The notes: generated from the letters alone by a model not told the origin. A stretch of DNA of 64,000 nt from Rossellomorea aquimaris (GCF_020172085.1 NZ_JAIVAT010000007.1:248001-312000), one strand, 5' to 3'. Shown: positions 1 to 9,545, numbered from the stretch's first letter. Program-made: numbers and translations.

Positions 1-1
1 T

Positions 2-319
2 ATGACTGGTAAGTGGTCAAAGAAGAATGAACGGTTCGAAGACCATGGGATACTGAAAGAAATCCAAAAGGTGGCAGAACGTTACCTTGCAGAGGGAAGT
101 GAGATTGCAGGAGCGGAGTTGAAACGTTGGAGATATGCAGAAGCAGAGACTGTGATCCGAAGGCCATTCATAGAAACGGGCTGCGATAACCGGATCATCA
201 TCTGCGGAGATGCGTTTCTTCGTGAACAAGATGAAGCGGGAAGAACACGCTTTGAGAGTGCCTATTTATCCGGCATTTCTGCAGGGGAAAGGGTAGCGGA
301 GAAGCGGAAGGGAATATGA
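2..319 (+). CDS. C-terminal part of an FAD-dependent oxidoreductase (5' end outside window)
   Basis: The frame is open to the left edge, so this is the last ~105 residues of a longer protein; the ATG at base 2 is probably internal. Near the end it reads ICGDAF, then a charged stretch and ESAYLSGISAGERV. This is the layout of the last FAD-contacting segment in renalase/amine-oxidase-like flavoproteins, where GDAF is followed by a helix carrying A-x-L-S-G. Family placement is by motif only; substrate is unknown. A GNAT acetyltransferase follows 78 bp downstream on the same strand. Confidence 0.6.
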   Translation: MTGKWSKKNERFEDHGILKEIQKVAERYLAEGSEIAGAELKRWRYAEAETVIRRPFIETGCDNRIIICGDAFLREQDEAGRTRFESAYLSGISAGERVAEKRKGI

Positions 320-397
320 TATGCCCGCATAACGACCACATTCAGGACAAACACTACAAAGAGCTACATAATTCAATCGATAAGCGGGAGACATACG

Positions 398-913
398 ATG
401 ACGATACAATTGATCAAGGCAAGTAGAGAGCAGCTCGACACGATTATGGATGTGTATAGAAGATGCAAAAAAGATCTGGATGAAAAAGGAATGCTTCAAT
501 GGAATGACCAGTACCCGAGCAGGGAGTATTTTGAAGAAGTGATGGATAACGGGAATCTTTATGTGCTGATGGTGGACGGCGAAGTGGCGGGATCAGCTAC
601 TTTAAATGAGTGGCAGTCACCTGAATGGTCGGAAATTCCATGGGAACTTAAAGACGAATGGGTAATCCACGCTTTGTTTCTCGATCCGCTTCAGCAGGGG
701 AATGGCCTCGGTAAGATTTTCATGGAACAATGTGAGGAGCTGGCAGGTGAGAAAGGATACAGGAGTATCCGGTTGGATGCCTACTCAAGGAACACAGGAG
801 CGAAGGCTCTTTATGAGAAAATGGGATATGAATACCGTGGCTCCGTCCATTTCACCACAAAGCCTGAGGGACACCAGGAATACCGATGCTATGAGAAAGC
901 CGTGACTCTCTAG
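398..913 (+). CDS. GNAT family N-acetyltransferase
   Basis: A 171-residue protein of usual GNAT length. The acetyl-CoA pyrophosphate loop is visible as LDPLQQGNGLGK (Q/R-x-x-G-x-G type) after the strand WVIHALFL. It is followed by the typical YRSIRLDAYSRNTGAKALYEKMGYEYRG region up to residue ~145, with the N-A/G-x-A-L-Y-x-K-x-G-Y signature. The acceptor substrate cannot be told. It lies between an oxidoreductase end and nitric oxide synthase; the ~100 bp before nos suggests separate transcription. Confidence 0.85.
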   Translation: MTIQLIKASREQLDTIMDVYRRCKKDLDEKGMLQWNDQYPSREYFEEVMDNGNLYVLMVDGEVAGSATLNEWQSPEWSEIPWELKDEWVIHALFLDPLQQGNGLGKIFMEQCEELAGEKGYRSIRLDAYSRNTGAKALYEKMGYEYRGSVHFTTKPEGHQEYRCYEKAVTL

Positions 914-1015
914 AATTCAACGGTTGTTCAAATGTACCAAGGAAAAAGGTATGGGAAAAATGGTATACTTGAAGGTACAGTATGCGCTGAATAAGATAGT
1001 AGGGAAGCGATTATA

Positions 1016-2095
1016 TTGACACCGATTATGGATGAGGCGAAAGTCTTCATTGAACAAATGTATAAAGAACTGGATAAAAGCGAAGCAGACATCACGTTTC
1101 GTTTACAACAAATAGAAAATGAACTAGCGACAGAAGGAACCTATACCCATACAAAAGAAGAGCTTGCCTTTGGCGCAAAGCTTGCCTGGAGAAACAGCAA
1201 CCGCTGCATCGGCCGCCTGTTCTGGAATTCCTTGAATGTGTTGGACGAGCGGGAAGCGGATACGGAAGAGGAAGTGTTCCAGGCACTTGAGCGGCATTTG
1301 GAATTTGCGTCGAACGGCGGCAGGATCCGTCCAACAATCACGGTATTCAGACCGTCACACCCGAATAAGCCTGACATTCGGTTATGGAATCATCAACTGA
1401 TCCGGTATGCAGGTTATAAGGAAAATGGACAGTACATCGGTGACCCCCATTCCACTGAATTCACACGGAAATGCCAGGAGCTTGGATGGAAAGGGGAAGG
1501 GACGGACTTTGACGTTCTTCCGTTCGTCGTGCAGATTGGGGAAGAGGCTCCGAAACTACGGGAAATCGAGCCATCTCTTACACTGCAGGTATCTCTCCGT
1601 CACCCCGAATTTGATTGGTTCCGGGATCTCGGGCTGAAGTGGTATGGAGTCCCGATCATTTCTGACATGGAAATGAAAATTGGCGGAATCTCCTATAAGG
1701 CGGCCCCGTTCAACGGCTGGTATATGGAAACGGAAATCGGAGCGCGAAATCTTGCGGATGAAAACCGCTACAACCTCATTCCGAAAGTGGCCAGCTGCAT
1801 GGGACTGGATACATCGAGAGCCGCCACATTGTGGAAGGACAAGGCCCTGATCGAATTGAACATTGCTGTGCTTCACAGCTTTAAAGAAGATGGAGTAAGC
1901 ATTGTGGACCACCATACGGCTGCTCAGCAATTCCGTCTGTTTGAAGAAAACGAGGAGAGAGCTGATCGTGAGGTAACCGGGGACTGGACATGGTTGATCC
2001 CGCCTGTTTCACCGGCGACGACTCATATTTTTCATAAAGAATATGAGAATGCGTGGAACGCGACCAATTATTTCTATCAGGATAAACCATACTGA
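1016..2095 (+). CDS. nos: Nitric oxide synthase, oxygenase domain only
   Basis: Bacterial NOS makes NO and citrulline from arginine using heme and a pterin, with electrons from general flavoproteins. The 359-residue length fits an oxygenase domain with no reductase. The axial heme ligand is Cys64 in RNSNRCIGR, the arginine-binding Glu240 is in [12 protein letters not shown], and the C-terminal region has DHHTAAQQF and the GDWTWLIPP pterin/dimer segment. Start: TTG after AGGGAAG; an in-frame ATG at 1028 is the alternative. A hairpin terminator follows at once, so it is probably monocistronic. NO-responsive nsrR and hmp lie ~19 kb away. Confidence 0.97.
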   Translation: MTPIMDEAKVFIEQMYKELDKSEADITFRLQQIENELATEGTYTHTKEELAFGAKLAWRNSNRCIGRLFWNSLNVLDEREADTEEEVFQALERHLEFASNGGRIRPTITVFRPSHPNKPDIRLWNHQLIRYAGYKENGQYIGDPHSTEFTRKCQELGWKGEGTDFDVLPFVVQIGEEAPKLREIEPSLTLQVSLRHPEFDWFRDLGLKWYGVPIISDMEMKIGGISYKAAPFNGWYMETEIGARNLADENRYNLIPKVASCMGLDTSRAATLWKDKALIELNIAVLHSFKEDGVSIVDHHTAAQQFRLFEENEERADREVTGDWTWLIPPVSPATTHIFHKEYENAWNATNYFYQDKPY

Positions 2096-2098
2096 AAA

Positions 2099-2138
2099 AA
2101 GCTGTTTTCTGTGAATGTGCAGAGAACAGCTTTTTTTA
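2099..2138 (+). terminator. Terminator of nos, probably bidirectional
   Basis: The arms AGCTGTTTTCTG and CAGAGAACAGCT flank an 8-nt loop and are followed by T7. The A-run on the left side lets it also end the minus-strand gene at 2143. Confidence 0.9.
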
Positions 2139-2142
2139 TGAG

Positions 2143-2370
2143 TCAAAGAGTAAAAGGCGGTCGCTTTGATACTTCATAATATTGAAACCAGAATCTGAAC
2201 TCATCAAACAATACCCGGCCATCGAATGTAAAGTTCTCAAAGAAATCCTCGAGTAATTCGGTGTCGGCATCATCCATGATTCCAGTGACATAAAGGGGTG
2301 TCTTGAATCGTTTATATAAATCCTCATATCCATAGAAGCTGAACAGATCTTCCAGTTGTTCTTCATTCAT
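2143..2370 (-). CDS. Small conserved-looking acidic protein, unknown function
   Basis: A 75-residue acidic, aromatic-rich protein (for example FSFYGYEDLYKRF and FRFWFQYYEV) with no signal peptide or membrane segment. The start is well fixed: AGGAAGGTGATACC precedes the ATG. A second, shifted frame over the same DNA lacks a suitable ribosome site and is ignored. I do not recognise the family. It lies between the nos terminator and the sortase gene. Confidence 0.7.
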   Translation of the reverse strand: MNEEQLEDLFSFYGYEDLYKRFKTPLYVTGIMDDADTELLEDFFENFTFDGRVLFDEFRFWFQYYEVSKRPPFTL

Positions 2371-2458
2371 GGTATCACCTTCCTTACTGTTAGGATTTCA
2401 ATTCTTTCTAAAAATATCCATAAAAAAACAGCATCGGAGGGAGTCCGTGCTGTTTCCG

Positions 2459-3106
2459 TCAGGATTTCAATTCGGTGTATACGACCAGACGCTTGCTGTA
2501 ATTTCGTGCAGAGTGATCAAAGTCTCCTGTACAGGTGATGAGATTGAGAGAGCTTGCAGCTGAATATCCAAAGATTGATTTCAAGGGAGCGTCGTCCCAA
2601 GGATATTCTTTCTTGTCTATAACAACAAATGTCCTCTTTTCTCCAGCTTTATTTTTTACCGTGATTTCGTCCCCTTTTGAAAGCTTGTTCAGCTTATAAA
2701 ATACCGCTGGACCATTCCGGCTGTCCACATGCCCGCCGATGACGGCATTACCGGGTTCACCAGGCTTGTATCCGCCCTGATACCAGGCGGTCGTCTTAAA
2801 GCTTTCAGTAACGGCCATCTCACCATTTTCCTTTAATCCTACCGATTCAATGGATGTGGAAACACCAATGGCAGGGATTTCAATGGTAGCGGGTACGATT
2901 CCACTTCTTTCATCTTTAATGATGGTATCTGCAAATGGAGAAGGGGAGGTTGTGGTACTGGCCATCTGAGTTGTCGGCATTTCCTGCTTCTCTGCTGTTT
3001 GCGTAGCTGCTTGATGATCTCCTGTAGAAGTTGAACTAATTCCAGCAGAACAGGCAGAAATGGGCAATAGTACAAGCACAAGAAGTACAACCCTCATAGT
3101 ATACAT
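2459..3106 (-). CDS. Class F-like sortase, predicted lipoprotein or membrane-anchored
   Basis: The 215-residue protein has an N-terminal hydrophobic segment ending LLPISAC (a plausible lipobox), then a Thr/Ser/Gln-rich linker to residue ~60. The sortase barrel follows: IEIPAIGVSTSIESVGL, catalytic His in IGGHVDS, catalytic Cys in LITCTGDFD and the Arg in KRLVVYTEL. This motif set matches the short class F sortases of Bacilli. Sortases cleave an LPxTG-like signal and attach the protein to the wall. The gene 75 bp upstream encodes a protein with an MPNTG sorting signal, its likely substrate. The GAAAGGAGT ribosome site favours the ATG at 3106 over the one at 3097. Confidence 0.9.
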   Translation of the reverse strand: MYTMRVVLLVLVLLPISACSAGISSTSTGDHQAATQTAEKQEMPTTQMASTTTSPSPFADTIIKDERSGIVPATIEIPAIGVSTSIESVGLKENGEMAVTESFKTTAWYQGGYKPGEPGNAVIGGHVDSRNGPAVFYKLNKLSKGDEITVKNKAGEKRTFVVIDKKEYPWDDAPLKSIFGYSAASSLNLITCTGDFDHSARNYSKRLVVYTELKS

Positions 3107-3139
3107 TATGTGAAGCCACTCCTTTCATCTTCACACTGG

Positions 3140-3166
3140 GGGACGGACCTTTAATAGGTCCGTCCC
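3140..3166. repeat. GGGACGGACC palindrome (REP-like)
   Basis: Perfect inverted repeat GGGACGGACCT-ttaat-AGGTCCGTCCC between the anchored-protein gene and the sortase gene. No T-run follows on either strand, so it is not a classical terminator. A related copy lies at 13070 and partial ones near 7557 and 10586. Palindromes of this sort are often REP elements mobilised by tyrosine transposases (inference); none is encoded here. Confidence 0.75.
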
Positions 3167-3180
3167 TCTCATGTTAAAGA

Positions 3181-4536
3181 TTATTGTTTGTGTGAAGCGT
3201 ATTTTTTCATTCCAAGTGTTGTTCCACCCGCGATGATGAGAAGGGCTGCAAGAAGGAATTCGAATGGGAATTCGTTTTCGTCAGCGGTTCCACCCATACC
3301 CGTATTAGGCATTTCTGAAGGCATGTTGGCTTTGAATTTATCAGGGAATTGATCAGCGAAAGCTCCTGATAAACCTTTTGCCGGGTTTAACATATGCTCA
3401 TACGCCATGCGGATGCCATCCCATGCTTTTTCATAGTCACCTGCTGCGTAGCTGTCGAATGCGCCAGTCAGTTGCTCTACGTGCATTTGAAGACCGTCTG
3501 CAAGGGCATCGGATTTCAAACGTCCGTCTGTGGCTGTTTCTAGGAATTTAGAGAATTCAGCACGGTATCCATCAAGATTTTTAATCGCTTCTTTTTTGGC
3601 AGCTTCATCTTCAGCACCCGTTGCTTTTACATAGTCCACGAAGAATCCGATATGCTTCGTCCACATTTCTTTGAATTGGTTACCGGCCTCTTCACCATAT
3701 ACTGATGCGATGGCTGCTGAAAGATCTTCCGTGTTGGCATTCAGCGCATTAACCGAAGCGTCAAAGTCTTTTGAACCATCAATTCCATTTTGCATGGCCA
3801 TCGTCGCAAGAGCAGCATGCTCGGTTAACAGATGGTTAAGAGTAGAGCGTAAGTCCGTTGCCGGAGTCACCGCCATCGTGTTTTCGAATTTGTCCGGATA
3901 TTGGTCTGTGATGGCACTGGATAATCCTTTTGATACCATGGCCATATGGTTGATCGCTTCACGCTCATATTCGTAAGCCTTTTCATAGTCTCCTGCAACA
4001 TAACTATCAAATGCACCAATCAGCTGGTTGATATGCATTTGAAGACCTTCTGCCAGACTATCCGATTTCAAACGTTCACCCGTTGCCGTTTCTAGGAAAT
4101 TAGAGAACTCTTCTTTATATCCCGCGAGATTCGCAAGGGCTTCGTCTTTCGCTGCTTGATCATTAGCTCCGGTAGCTTTTACATAATCAACGAAGAATCC
4201 GATGTGATTCGTCCAGATTGTGTTGAACTGGTTTCCGGCTTCTTCACCGTATACTGAAGCGATGGCTGCCTTTAAGTCTGCCGCGTTATCATTTAAAGCA
4301 CCGGCTGCTGCGTCGAAATCTTCTGCTCCTTCAGCTCCGCGTCTCATTGCTTCGACTGCTAAGTATGCGTGCTCGGTAAGTAAGCGATCCAATGTTGTTC
4401 TTAATTCTCCTGCCGGTGTATCCACTTTGGCATCATGAGAATGATCTTCACCGTTATGTGCTGATACTGCACCTGCAGTCGGAATCAATAATGTCATACT
4501 TAATGGGACGGCTAAATAACTTTTTTTCATTTTCAT
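3181..4536 (-). CDS. Sortase-anchored surface protein with two His-rich helical domains
   Basis: The 451-residue protein has a signal peptide (1-26, ending VSA), then a metal-binding-looking HNGEDHSHD start of the mature chain. Two ~170-residue helical domains follow (about 45-215 and 229-402), clearly duplicated. Each holds four equivalent histidines: His56/111/168/197 and His240/295/352/381, in TEHA, HIGFFVDYVKATGA, QMH and HM contexts. The C-terminus is a wall-sorting signal: MPNTGMGG (409-416), hydrophobic 426-443, basic tail. A sortase gene follows, and the promoter at 4575-4604 matches that of the nearby ECF sigma operon. Metal or heme binding is inferred from the His pattern; no enzyme family is assigned. 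Confidence 0.8.
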   Translation of the reverse strand: MKMKKSYLAVPLSMTLLIPTAGAVSAHNGEDHSHDAKVDTPAGELRTTLDRLLTEHAYLAVEAMRRGAEGAEDFDAAAGALNDNAADLKAAIASVYGEEAGNQFNTIWTNHIGFFVDYVKATGANDQAAKDEALANLAGYKEEFSNFLETATGERLKSDSLAEGLQMHINQLIGAFDSYVAGDYEKAYEYEREAINHMAMVSKGLSSAITDQYPDKFENTMAVTPATDLRSTLNHLLTEHAALATMAMQNGIDGSKDFDASVNALNANTEDLSAAIASVYGEEAGNQFKEMWTKHIGFFVDYVKATGAEDEAAKKEAIKNLDGYRAEFSKFLETATDGRLKSDALADGLQMHVEQLTGAFDSYAAGDYEKAWDGIRMAYEHMLNPAKGLSGAFADQFPDKFKANMPSEMPNTGMGGTADENEFPFEFLLAALLIIAGGTTLGMKKYASHKQ

Positions 4537-4574
4537 AATGGAATCTCTCCTTTTGTTTTTTTATATTTTCATAG

Positions 4575-4604
4575 AGCTAACGACAGAAGTTGAAACATGG
4601 ATCA
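4575..4604 (-). promoter_or_regulatory. Candidate ECF promoter of the anchored-protein/sortase genes
   Basis: On the minus strand: GTGATCC, 16-nt spacer, CGTTAGCT. The -35 is at 4599-4604 and the -10 at 4575-4582. The same two words at the same spacing occur upstream of the ECF sigma gene (6240-6269) and of the secreted-repeat operon (13453-13482). Confidence 0.75.
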
Positions 4605-4837
4605 CTTTTTTTAAAACTTTTTCTATTCTTTTTAATTAGGTTAAAAGTAGGGTGATAGATGTAGAATGGATCTAGCTTCTTTTACTATGTAATCCTTTTT
4701 AAAAAAAGTAGAATGGAAATAAGTAAAACATTTGTTTATTATTTGTATAACTTCTGTTACATAGGACTTAATTCCCTAGTTCGAATATCTCAAACATTTC
4801 GATAGGCGAAAATATTTAAGCCCGTGATAGATAAGCC

Positions 4838-4876
4838 ATAAAAAAAGCCCAGCAGTATAGGACTGCTGGACGAAAA
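4838..4876 (-). terminator. Terminator of the sigma/anti-sigma operon
   Basis: Minus strand reads GTCCAGCAGTCC-tat-ACTGCTGGGC followed by T7. It separates the anti-sigma gene from the anchored-protein gene, which has its own promoter. The rest of 4605-4837 is AT-rich with no feature seen. Confidence 0.85.
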
Positions 4877-4894
4877 AACATTTATGAAACTTTT

Positions 4895-5611
4895 TTATAT
4901 TTCCGAGGCTAACACGATGTCTCCCTGGGGAAGCTGGCTATTGGCATCCGGTTCCAGGGTGATGGCCACCGTATCCCAATCCTTCTTCGTGAATTCTTCA
5001 TTGAATTTAAATACAACAGAGCCTTTGCCATCCTTACTAGTGACAAATGTGCCGGCACGCTCCGGCTTATCATCCTTTATGAGCCATACCTGATACACTT
5101 CTTCATCTGAAAGGTCCTGAAGCTCCGAAGCCTGGACGACCATGCTCGTTTGTGTACCTTGCTTGATGATGCTGGCGGTTCCCTTAGCGTTGCCGTTGAC
5201 GGCGGCGAGGTCGACGTATTGGACGACCTGATCGATTGTAGCTTGTTCTACGACTTCTTCCTGATCCTCGAGCTGTGTAAATAGATAAGCATTCCCGATG
5301 AGGGAAAGAGCTAATGCTGCCGCGACAGAAGGAAGGAACCACGAGTTTTTCTTCTTCGCTTTCTTGATTGGTTCAACGCCTGCCGATTTCTCATCAGCCA
5401 GAATATGAGCGAAAACACGGTCTTCCAAGTCTTTTGGAGGTTCCACAACATCAGAGGCGAAAGGCATGAATTCTATTAGCTGTTCCAATTCATGGAGCTC
5501 TTCCTGACACTGGGCGCAGCTCTTTAAATGTTTCTCAAATTGAGCTTTCTCAAGTTCAGATAAATGTCCGTTGTAGTAATCCAGTAATTGATCGCATGGT
5601 TGTGTTGTCAT
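4895..5611 (-). CDS. Anti-sigma factor, zinc-finger plus RskA-type domain
   Basis: The 238-residue protein has an N-terminal zinc-binding anti-sigma domain (His28-x3-Cys32-x2-Cys35 in EKHLKSCAQC), a basic linker, one membrane span (about 92-112) and an extracytoplasmic RskA-like C-terminal domain containing VYQVWLIKDDKPERAGTF. Proteins of this layout hold an ECF sigma factor at the membrane and release it on an envelope signal. It overlaps the sigma gene by 4 nt (ATGA), so the two are translationally coupled, which identifies the partner. Confidence 0.92.
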   Translation of the reverse strand: MTTQPCDQLLDYYNGHLSELEKAQFEKHLKSCAQCQEELHELEQLIEFMPFASDVVEPPKDLEDRVFAHILADEKSAGVEPIKKAKKKNSWFLPSVAAALALSLIGNAYLFTQLEDQEEVVEQATIDQVVQYVDLAAVNGNAKGTASIIKQGTQTSMVVQASELQDLSDEEVYQVWLIKDDKPERAGTFVTSKDGKGSVVFKFNEEFTKKDWDTVAITLEPDANSQLPQGDIVLASEI

Positions 5612-6171
5612 TCAAATGTACCTCCTTTCCCTTTTAAACACGTGTGTAAATGTTTCAGGGCTAAGCGGATTCTTCCTTTGACTGTTCCGAGTGGAGTATC
5701 TGTGGACTCAGCAATGGATTGTTGAGTCAATCCTTTAAAGTAGAATAATTGCACGATTCTTTGCTGGTCGTCCTTCAATGTTTGGATACAATCCCTGATG
5801 GCTGTTCCTTTTTCTTTCCACTCCAGTTGATCGGCGGGAGTTTCATAGGAAACCTGAAGGGAGTCTTTCTCTATATATTCAACCGATTCATGTTTTTTTC
5901 GTCTGCGTAGCGCATCAAGGCACGTGTTCCTCGTCATCGTCAACAGCCATGACGAAAACTTTCCTTTGGTGTGGTCATATGGAGAGTGCTTTTTCCACAG
6001 CTTCATGAAGACCTCCTGGATCACTTCCTCAGCGATTTCGCGGTCTCCAGTCATTTTGTATGAGAATGAATAGATCAGTTTTTCATATTGCTGATAGAGA
6101 TGTCGTAATGCAGTCGAGTCTTTTGCCAAAACTTGTTGATATAGTTTTATATCCTGACGATCATCGGGCAT
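5608..6171 (-). CDS. ECF RNA polymerase sigma factor
   Basis: Sigma-70 family factor of the ECF type, with region 2 (LIYSFSYKMTGDREIAEEVIQEVFMKLW) and region 4 (QRIVQLFYFKGLTQQSIAESTDTPLGTVKGRIR). The frame is open further upstream, but the ATG at 6171 has a good site (AAGGAG, 6-nt spacer) and gives a normal 187-residue factor. The candidate promoter at 6240-6269 lies inside the extra upstream frame, which supports the shorter start. Together with the anti-sigma gene it probably autoregulates. Likely targets are the anchored protein/sortase and the secreted repeat proteins at 13.6-16.4 kb. Confidence 0.93.
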   Translation of the reverse strand: MPDDRQDIKLYQQVLAKDSTALRHLYQQYEKLIYSFSYKMTGDREIAEEVIQEVFMKLWKKHSPYDHTKGKFSSWLLTMTRNTCLDALRRRKKHESVEYIEKDSLQVSYETPADQLEWKEKGTAIRDCIQTLKDDQQRIVQLFYFKGLTQQSIAESTDTPLGTVKGRIRLALKHLHTCLKGKGGTFE

Positions 6172-6239
6172 AATACGCTCCTTATCTTTGACATATAAAA
6201 TAAGGATACTAGACAACGGAGTAGAACTCAATTTTAATA

Positions 6240-6269
6240 AGCTAACGAGAGGAATAAGAATTTGGATCA
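6240..6269 (-). promoter_or_regulatory. Candidate autoregulatory ECF promoter
   Basis: Minus strand: GTGATCC (TGATCC at 6264-6269), exactly 16 nt, CGTTAGCT (6240-6247). It lies 69 nt upstream of the sigma start codon. It matches the elements at 4575-4604 and 13453-13482 in both hexamers and in spacing. Confidence 0.78.
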
Positions 6270-6324
6270 CAAATGTTTGAAGAAAATGTTAGTGGGGTAA
6301 ATAGGGGGTTTTGTGTGAGAGGAT

Positions 6325-6352
6325 AAAAAAATCCCCCAATCAAATGGGGGAT
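6325..6352 (-). terminator. Terminator of mreBH
   Basis: Minus strand: ATCCCCCATTTGATTGGGGGAT followed by T6, just after the mreBH stop codon. Confidence 0.88.
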
Positions 6353-6361
6353 GGTTTCTGC

Positions 6362-7366
6362 TTATTTTACTTTTTGCAATTTGTGGATCACGGATAGAGA
6401 ACGTCCTGTTCCGATTGCCACAGATTCAAGCGGGTTCGGAGCTAGATGAACCGGTACAACGATCTCCTGGCTCAACCAATCCTGAAGTCCATTCAGAAGG
6501 GAGCCACCACCTGTTAAGATGACCCCGCGGTCAACAATGTCCCCACTTAATTCTGGAGGACAATTTTCCAATGTTGCACGGATGGTCTCTAAAATGTGTA
6601 GAAGAGACTCTTTCAAGGCATTCTGGATTTCATTTGATGAAAGTTCAATCGTTTTTGGAAGACCTGTGACAAGATCACGTCCACGAATATCCATCGTTCT
6701 TTCTTCATGCTCGATAAGTGCTTGACCTACCTCGATTTTCACTAATTCTGCCGTTCTTTCACCGATCAGCAGATTGTAGCGTTTACGCACGTATTGAACG
6801 ATATCTTCATCCATTTGGTCTCCGCCGATACGGATCGTATTACAAGATACAACGCCTCCGTAAGAGATGATCGCCACTTCCGTCGTACCTCCGCCGATAT
6901 CAACGATGACGTTGGCAACAGGCTCGCCTACTGGCAAATCTGCACCGATCGCGGCAGCGACAGGCTCTTCAATAAGGGTCACGGATTTCGCTCCGCTTCC
7001 TCTCACCGCATCCTGAATCGCTCTTCTCTCAACACTTGTTGCACCTGATGGCGTACATACAACAACCGTAGGCTTACGGATAGAGAATCCAAGTTTTTTA
7101 CTCGCTTTTTTCATGACTTGCTTCAGCATTTCAGTTGTCACATCAAAGTCGGCAATCACACCGTCTTTAAGAGGGCGCACAGCCACAATTTTGCCTGGTG
7201 TTTTCCCGATCATGCTTTTGGCTTCGGTTCCAACAGCTAATACCGTTTTGTTTTCAGTGTCGATGGCCACAACAGAGGGCTCGTTAAGTATAATTCCTTT
7301 ATTTTTACTATAAACAAGTATATTGGCAGTTCCTAAATCGATCCCAATTTCAGAGTTTGATAACAT
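6362..7366 (-). CDS. mreBH: Actin-like cell-shape protein MreBH
   Basis: MreB paralogue that guides lateral cell-wall synthesis. The actin-fold ATP-binding motifs are present: [19 protein letters not shown] at the N-terminus, [17 protein letters not shown] (phosphate 2) and [13 protein letters not shown] (adenosine). The start [19 protein letters not shown] and overall 334-residue length recall B. subtilis MreBH more than MreB or Mbl. GGAGGAATACTG precedes the ATG. It stands alone with its own terminator. In B. subtilis mreBH is SigI-controlled; an ACCCCC word lies at 7431-7436 (minus) but no matching -10 was found. Confidence 0.93.
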   Translation of the reverse strand: MLSNSEIGIDLGTANILVYSKNKGIILNEPSVVAIDTENKTVLAVGTEAKSMIGKTPGKIVAVRPLKDGVIADFDVTTEMLKQVMKKASKKLGFSIRKPTVVVCTPSGATSVERRAIQDAVRGSGAKSVTLIEEPVAAAIGADLPVGEPVANVIVDIGGGTTEVAIISYGGVVSCNTIRIGGDQMDEDIVQYVRKRYNLLIGERTAELVKIEVGQALIEHEERTMDIRGRDLVTGLPKTIELSSNEIQNALKESLLHILETIRATLENCPPELSGDIVDRGVILTGGGSLLNGLQDWLSQEIVVPVHLAPNPLESVAIGTGRSLSVIHKLQKVK

Positions 7367-7732
7367 CAGTATTCCTCCAACTATAAGAATTCTAGACAGT
7401 ATAACCTTCTATACAGTATAGGAGATTTTCGGGGGTTGTGTAGGTGGAGATATTTACCACCGACATATTGTTACAAAGTATGACAGAAGTGAAAGCGCAA
7501 CTCAAAAAATAAAAAGTCTTCATACAGGGGTTTGTTATACCCTGGTATGTATAAGAGGGCGGACCTTCCTTTATTGTTCGTTAAAAAAATTTAAACGTTC
7601 TGTAATAATAATATGGGGTTATATTAACTAGTCATAAAGAGTGGGGAAGGGAGTCGTAGGGGAATGGTGTGAGGTAATTACCGGAATATAGGAGATTGAT
7701 TGGTGGTTTCGTGGGCATTTCTATACCTGGGT
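7367..7732. other. Gene-free stretch upstream of mreBH
   Basis: Contains a near-palindrome CTATACAGTATAG (7409-7421) and a partial GGGCGGACCT word (7557). No reading frame with a ribosome site and no clear promoter pair was seen. The mreBH promoter must lie here. Confidence 0.5.
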
Positions 7733-7800
7733 AGCGGAGGAAACCTCATTTATCAGCGGAATGTAGGTTATATCAGCGAAAACCCTCATTTATCAGCGAG
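7733..7800. repeat. Array A1: AGCGGAA/AGCGAAA word, ~20-nt period
   Basis: AGCGGAGG, AGCGGAAT, AGCGAAAA and AGCGAGCC start at 7733, 7755, 7775 and 7795 (spacings 22, 20, 20). They are preceded by TTTATC or TATATC. Reverse complement of the array at 49319, same family as that at 10697. It lies between the chemoreceptor terminator and the mreBH upstream region. Confidence 0.8.
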
Positions 7801-7829
7801 CCATCCATTTACCCTTCAATTTTTAAAAA

Positions 7830-7859
7830 AGAGAATGCCCCATCACGAGGCATTCTCCC
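7830..7859 (-). terminator. Terminator of the BMP-chemoreceptor operon
   Basis: Arms GAGAATGCC and GGCATTCTC around a 9-nt loop, with an A-run on the plus strand (T-run on minus) just past the gene end. Confidence 0.88.
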
Positions 7860-7865
7860 AATCTA

Positions 7866-9524
7866 TTAAAGTGTAAATCGCTCCAGTTGTTTCTTCATTT
7901 CCGTCGTCATCTTGTTCAGCTCGCCCACTTGCTCATTCATTCGTTCAAAGTAACGAAGCTGTTCTTCTGTAGAAGATGAGATTTCTTCCGTACCGGCGGC
8001 GGTTTCTTCCGTGATGGCCGAAATGTTTTCGACGGCGGCAATCACCTGATTGGTCCGCTCGGAAGAGGCATGCATCCCGGTTTCAAGCTTGGACAGATTA
8101 TCAAAGATCGTAGAAACATTACCGGAGATCTCTTCAAAAGCACGCTCCGTCACGCTCATGGAATCCACCTGCTGGTTAGAAAGGGTCTTCCCTTTTTGGG
8201 AGGCATCCATAATCGACTGGATGCCCTGTTTGATGTTCCCAACCATGCTGCCGATGCGCTCGGTGGCAACGGAAGAGTCTTCAGCAAGCTTACGCACTTC
8301 CTGGGCCACGACGGCGAAACCTTTCCCTGCGTCGCCGGCACGGGCGGCTTCAATGGCTGCATTCAAGGCAAGGAGGTTCGTTTGATCGGCAATTTCCTTT
8401 ACCGCCTGGGCGGCATCCTCAATTTCCCCTGTATATTGGGCGAAGGATTCAACGGACTCCATGATGGAGGACGAAGATTCGGCGATCATTTCGGCAAACT
8501 CCTGTTGCTGATTTAAAGACGTACGACCGTTCCCGACAGATGAAAGAGCGACTTTACTGCTCTCGGATGATTCGACGCTCTGTTCGACAGTCTGAGCGAA
8601 ATCATCGCCCATCACCGCCATAAGGGCAGCGGTGGATTGGATATCCTCAGAAATCGATTGACTCCCTTTCGCAAGTTCCTCAGTGGAAAGTGCCACCTGA
8701 TTGCTGCTTTCCGTCAGACTTGTCATCTGTGTGCGCACATCCTGGGTGAACCGTTCGACATTGGTTCCGATGTCATGGACGGATTGAACCGTACTTCGCA
8801 GATTTTCGACCATATGCTGAAAGGCAGTTTGGAGCTTATCAACTTCGAATCGGCTGTTTTTCTCCTTGACCGAATCGATCGTGATCGTTAAATCTCCATT
8901 TGCCATCTTTTCAGCATTATCCACCATCCGGTTCAGTGGTTTGACAATTCTTCGGCTGAGCAGGTTCGATGCTGCCAGAGAGAGAAGGACCGTCACGATA
9001 AAACCGATGATGGAGGCCCAGACGATAAATTGGATCTGACTCTTATTTTTTTCTAGTAAATCTTCATACCACTCGTTTGTTTGCTTATGCAATAGATACA
9101 TGTCGTTCAAAACACCGGAAATCCGGATCGACTGCCGTTTGATTTCCGCTTTGTCCATTTCGCTGAGAGCATTGTCCGATGCCGATTTCAGATCGGTGAA
9201 TTTAGACTCTATGGAAGAAAGGGTCTGTTTTTGGTTTTTTACTGAAATGAGTTTCTTCAGGTCGGTGATTTGAGCAGAGGTTTGTTTTAGCAAACTTTCG
9301 ACCATTTGCTTATTTTCCTCTGTTGAGTTCACCGAATAATTCGATAGGGCCTGCTTCGTCACGATGAGATCCCCGCGCAAGGTTTCAGTCTCGAGCAGCA
9401 CCTCTACATCGTCTTTGGCGGAATTTTGCAGGGAAACCAATTGTGAAACGATATACCCAATGATGATGGTTGATAGGACAAGGGGGATCAACCCCAAGAT
9501 CAATAAACGTTTTTTTAATGCCAT
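7866..9524 (-). CDS. Methyl-accepting chemotaxis protein with HAMP domain
   Basis: The 552-residue transmembrane chemoreceptor has TM1 at about 7-29, an extracellular helical sensor, TM2 at about 165-188 and a HAMP domain following ([23 protein letters not shown]). The signalling hairpin tip reads [20 protein letters not shown], then [29 protein letters not shown] precedes the ATG. It is 21 bp downstream of a BMP-family lipoprotein gene, so the two are probably co-transcribed and the lipoprotein may present a ligand to this receptor (inference). Confidence 0.94.
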   Translation of the reverse strand: MALKKRLLILGLIPLVLSTIIIGYIVSQLVSLQNSAKDDVEVLLETETLRGDLIVTKQALSNYSVNSTEENKQMVESLLKQTSAQITDLKKLISVKNQKQTLSSIESKFTDLKSASDNALSEMDKAEIKRQSIRISGVLNDMYLLHKQTNEWYEDLLEKNKSQIQFIVWASIIGFIVTVLLSLAASNLLSRRIVKPLNRMVDNAEKMANGDLTITIDSVKEKNSRFEVDKLQTAFQHMVENLRSTVQSVHDIGTNVERFTQDVRTQMTSLTESSNQVALSTEELAKGSQSISEDIQSTAALMAVMGDDFAQTVEQSVESSESSKVALSSVGNGRTSLNQQQEFAEMIAESSSSIMESVESFAQYTGEIEDAAQAVKEIADQTNLLALNAAIEAARAGDAGKGFAVVAQEVRKLAEDSSVATERIGSMVGNIKQGIQSIMDASQKGKTLSNQQVDSMSVTERAFEEISGNVSTIFDNLSKLETGMHASSERTNQVIAAVENISAITEETAAGTEEISSSTEEQLRYFERMNEQVGELNKMTTEMKKQLERFTL

Positions 9525-9545
9525 GACATTACTCCTTAAGTAGAT

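Noticed and set aside
6172-6270. Longer ECF sigma factor start
   Set aside because: It would place the promoter inside the coding region and lacks a ribosome site; the ATG at 6171 has both right spacing and normal length.
7409-7436. SigI promoter for mreBH
   Set aside because: An ACCCCC word exists on the minus strand, but no CGAA-type -10 at suitable spacing was found.
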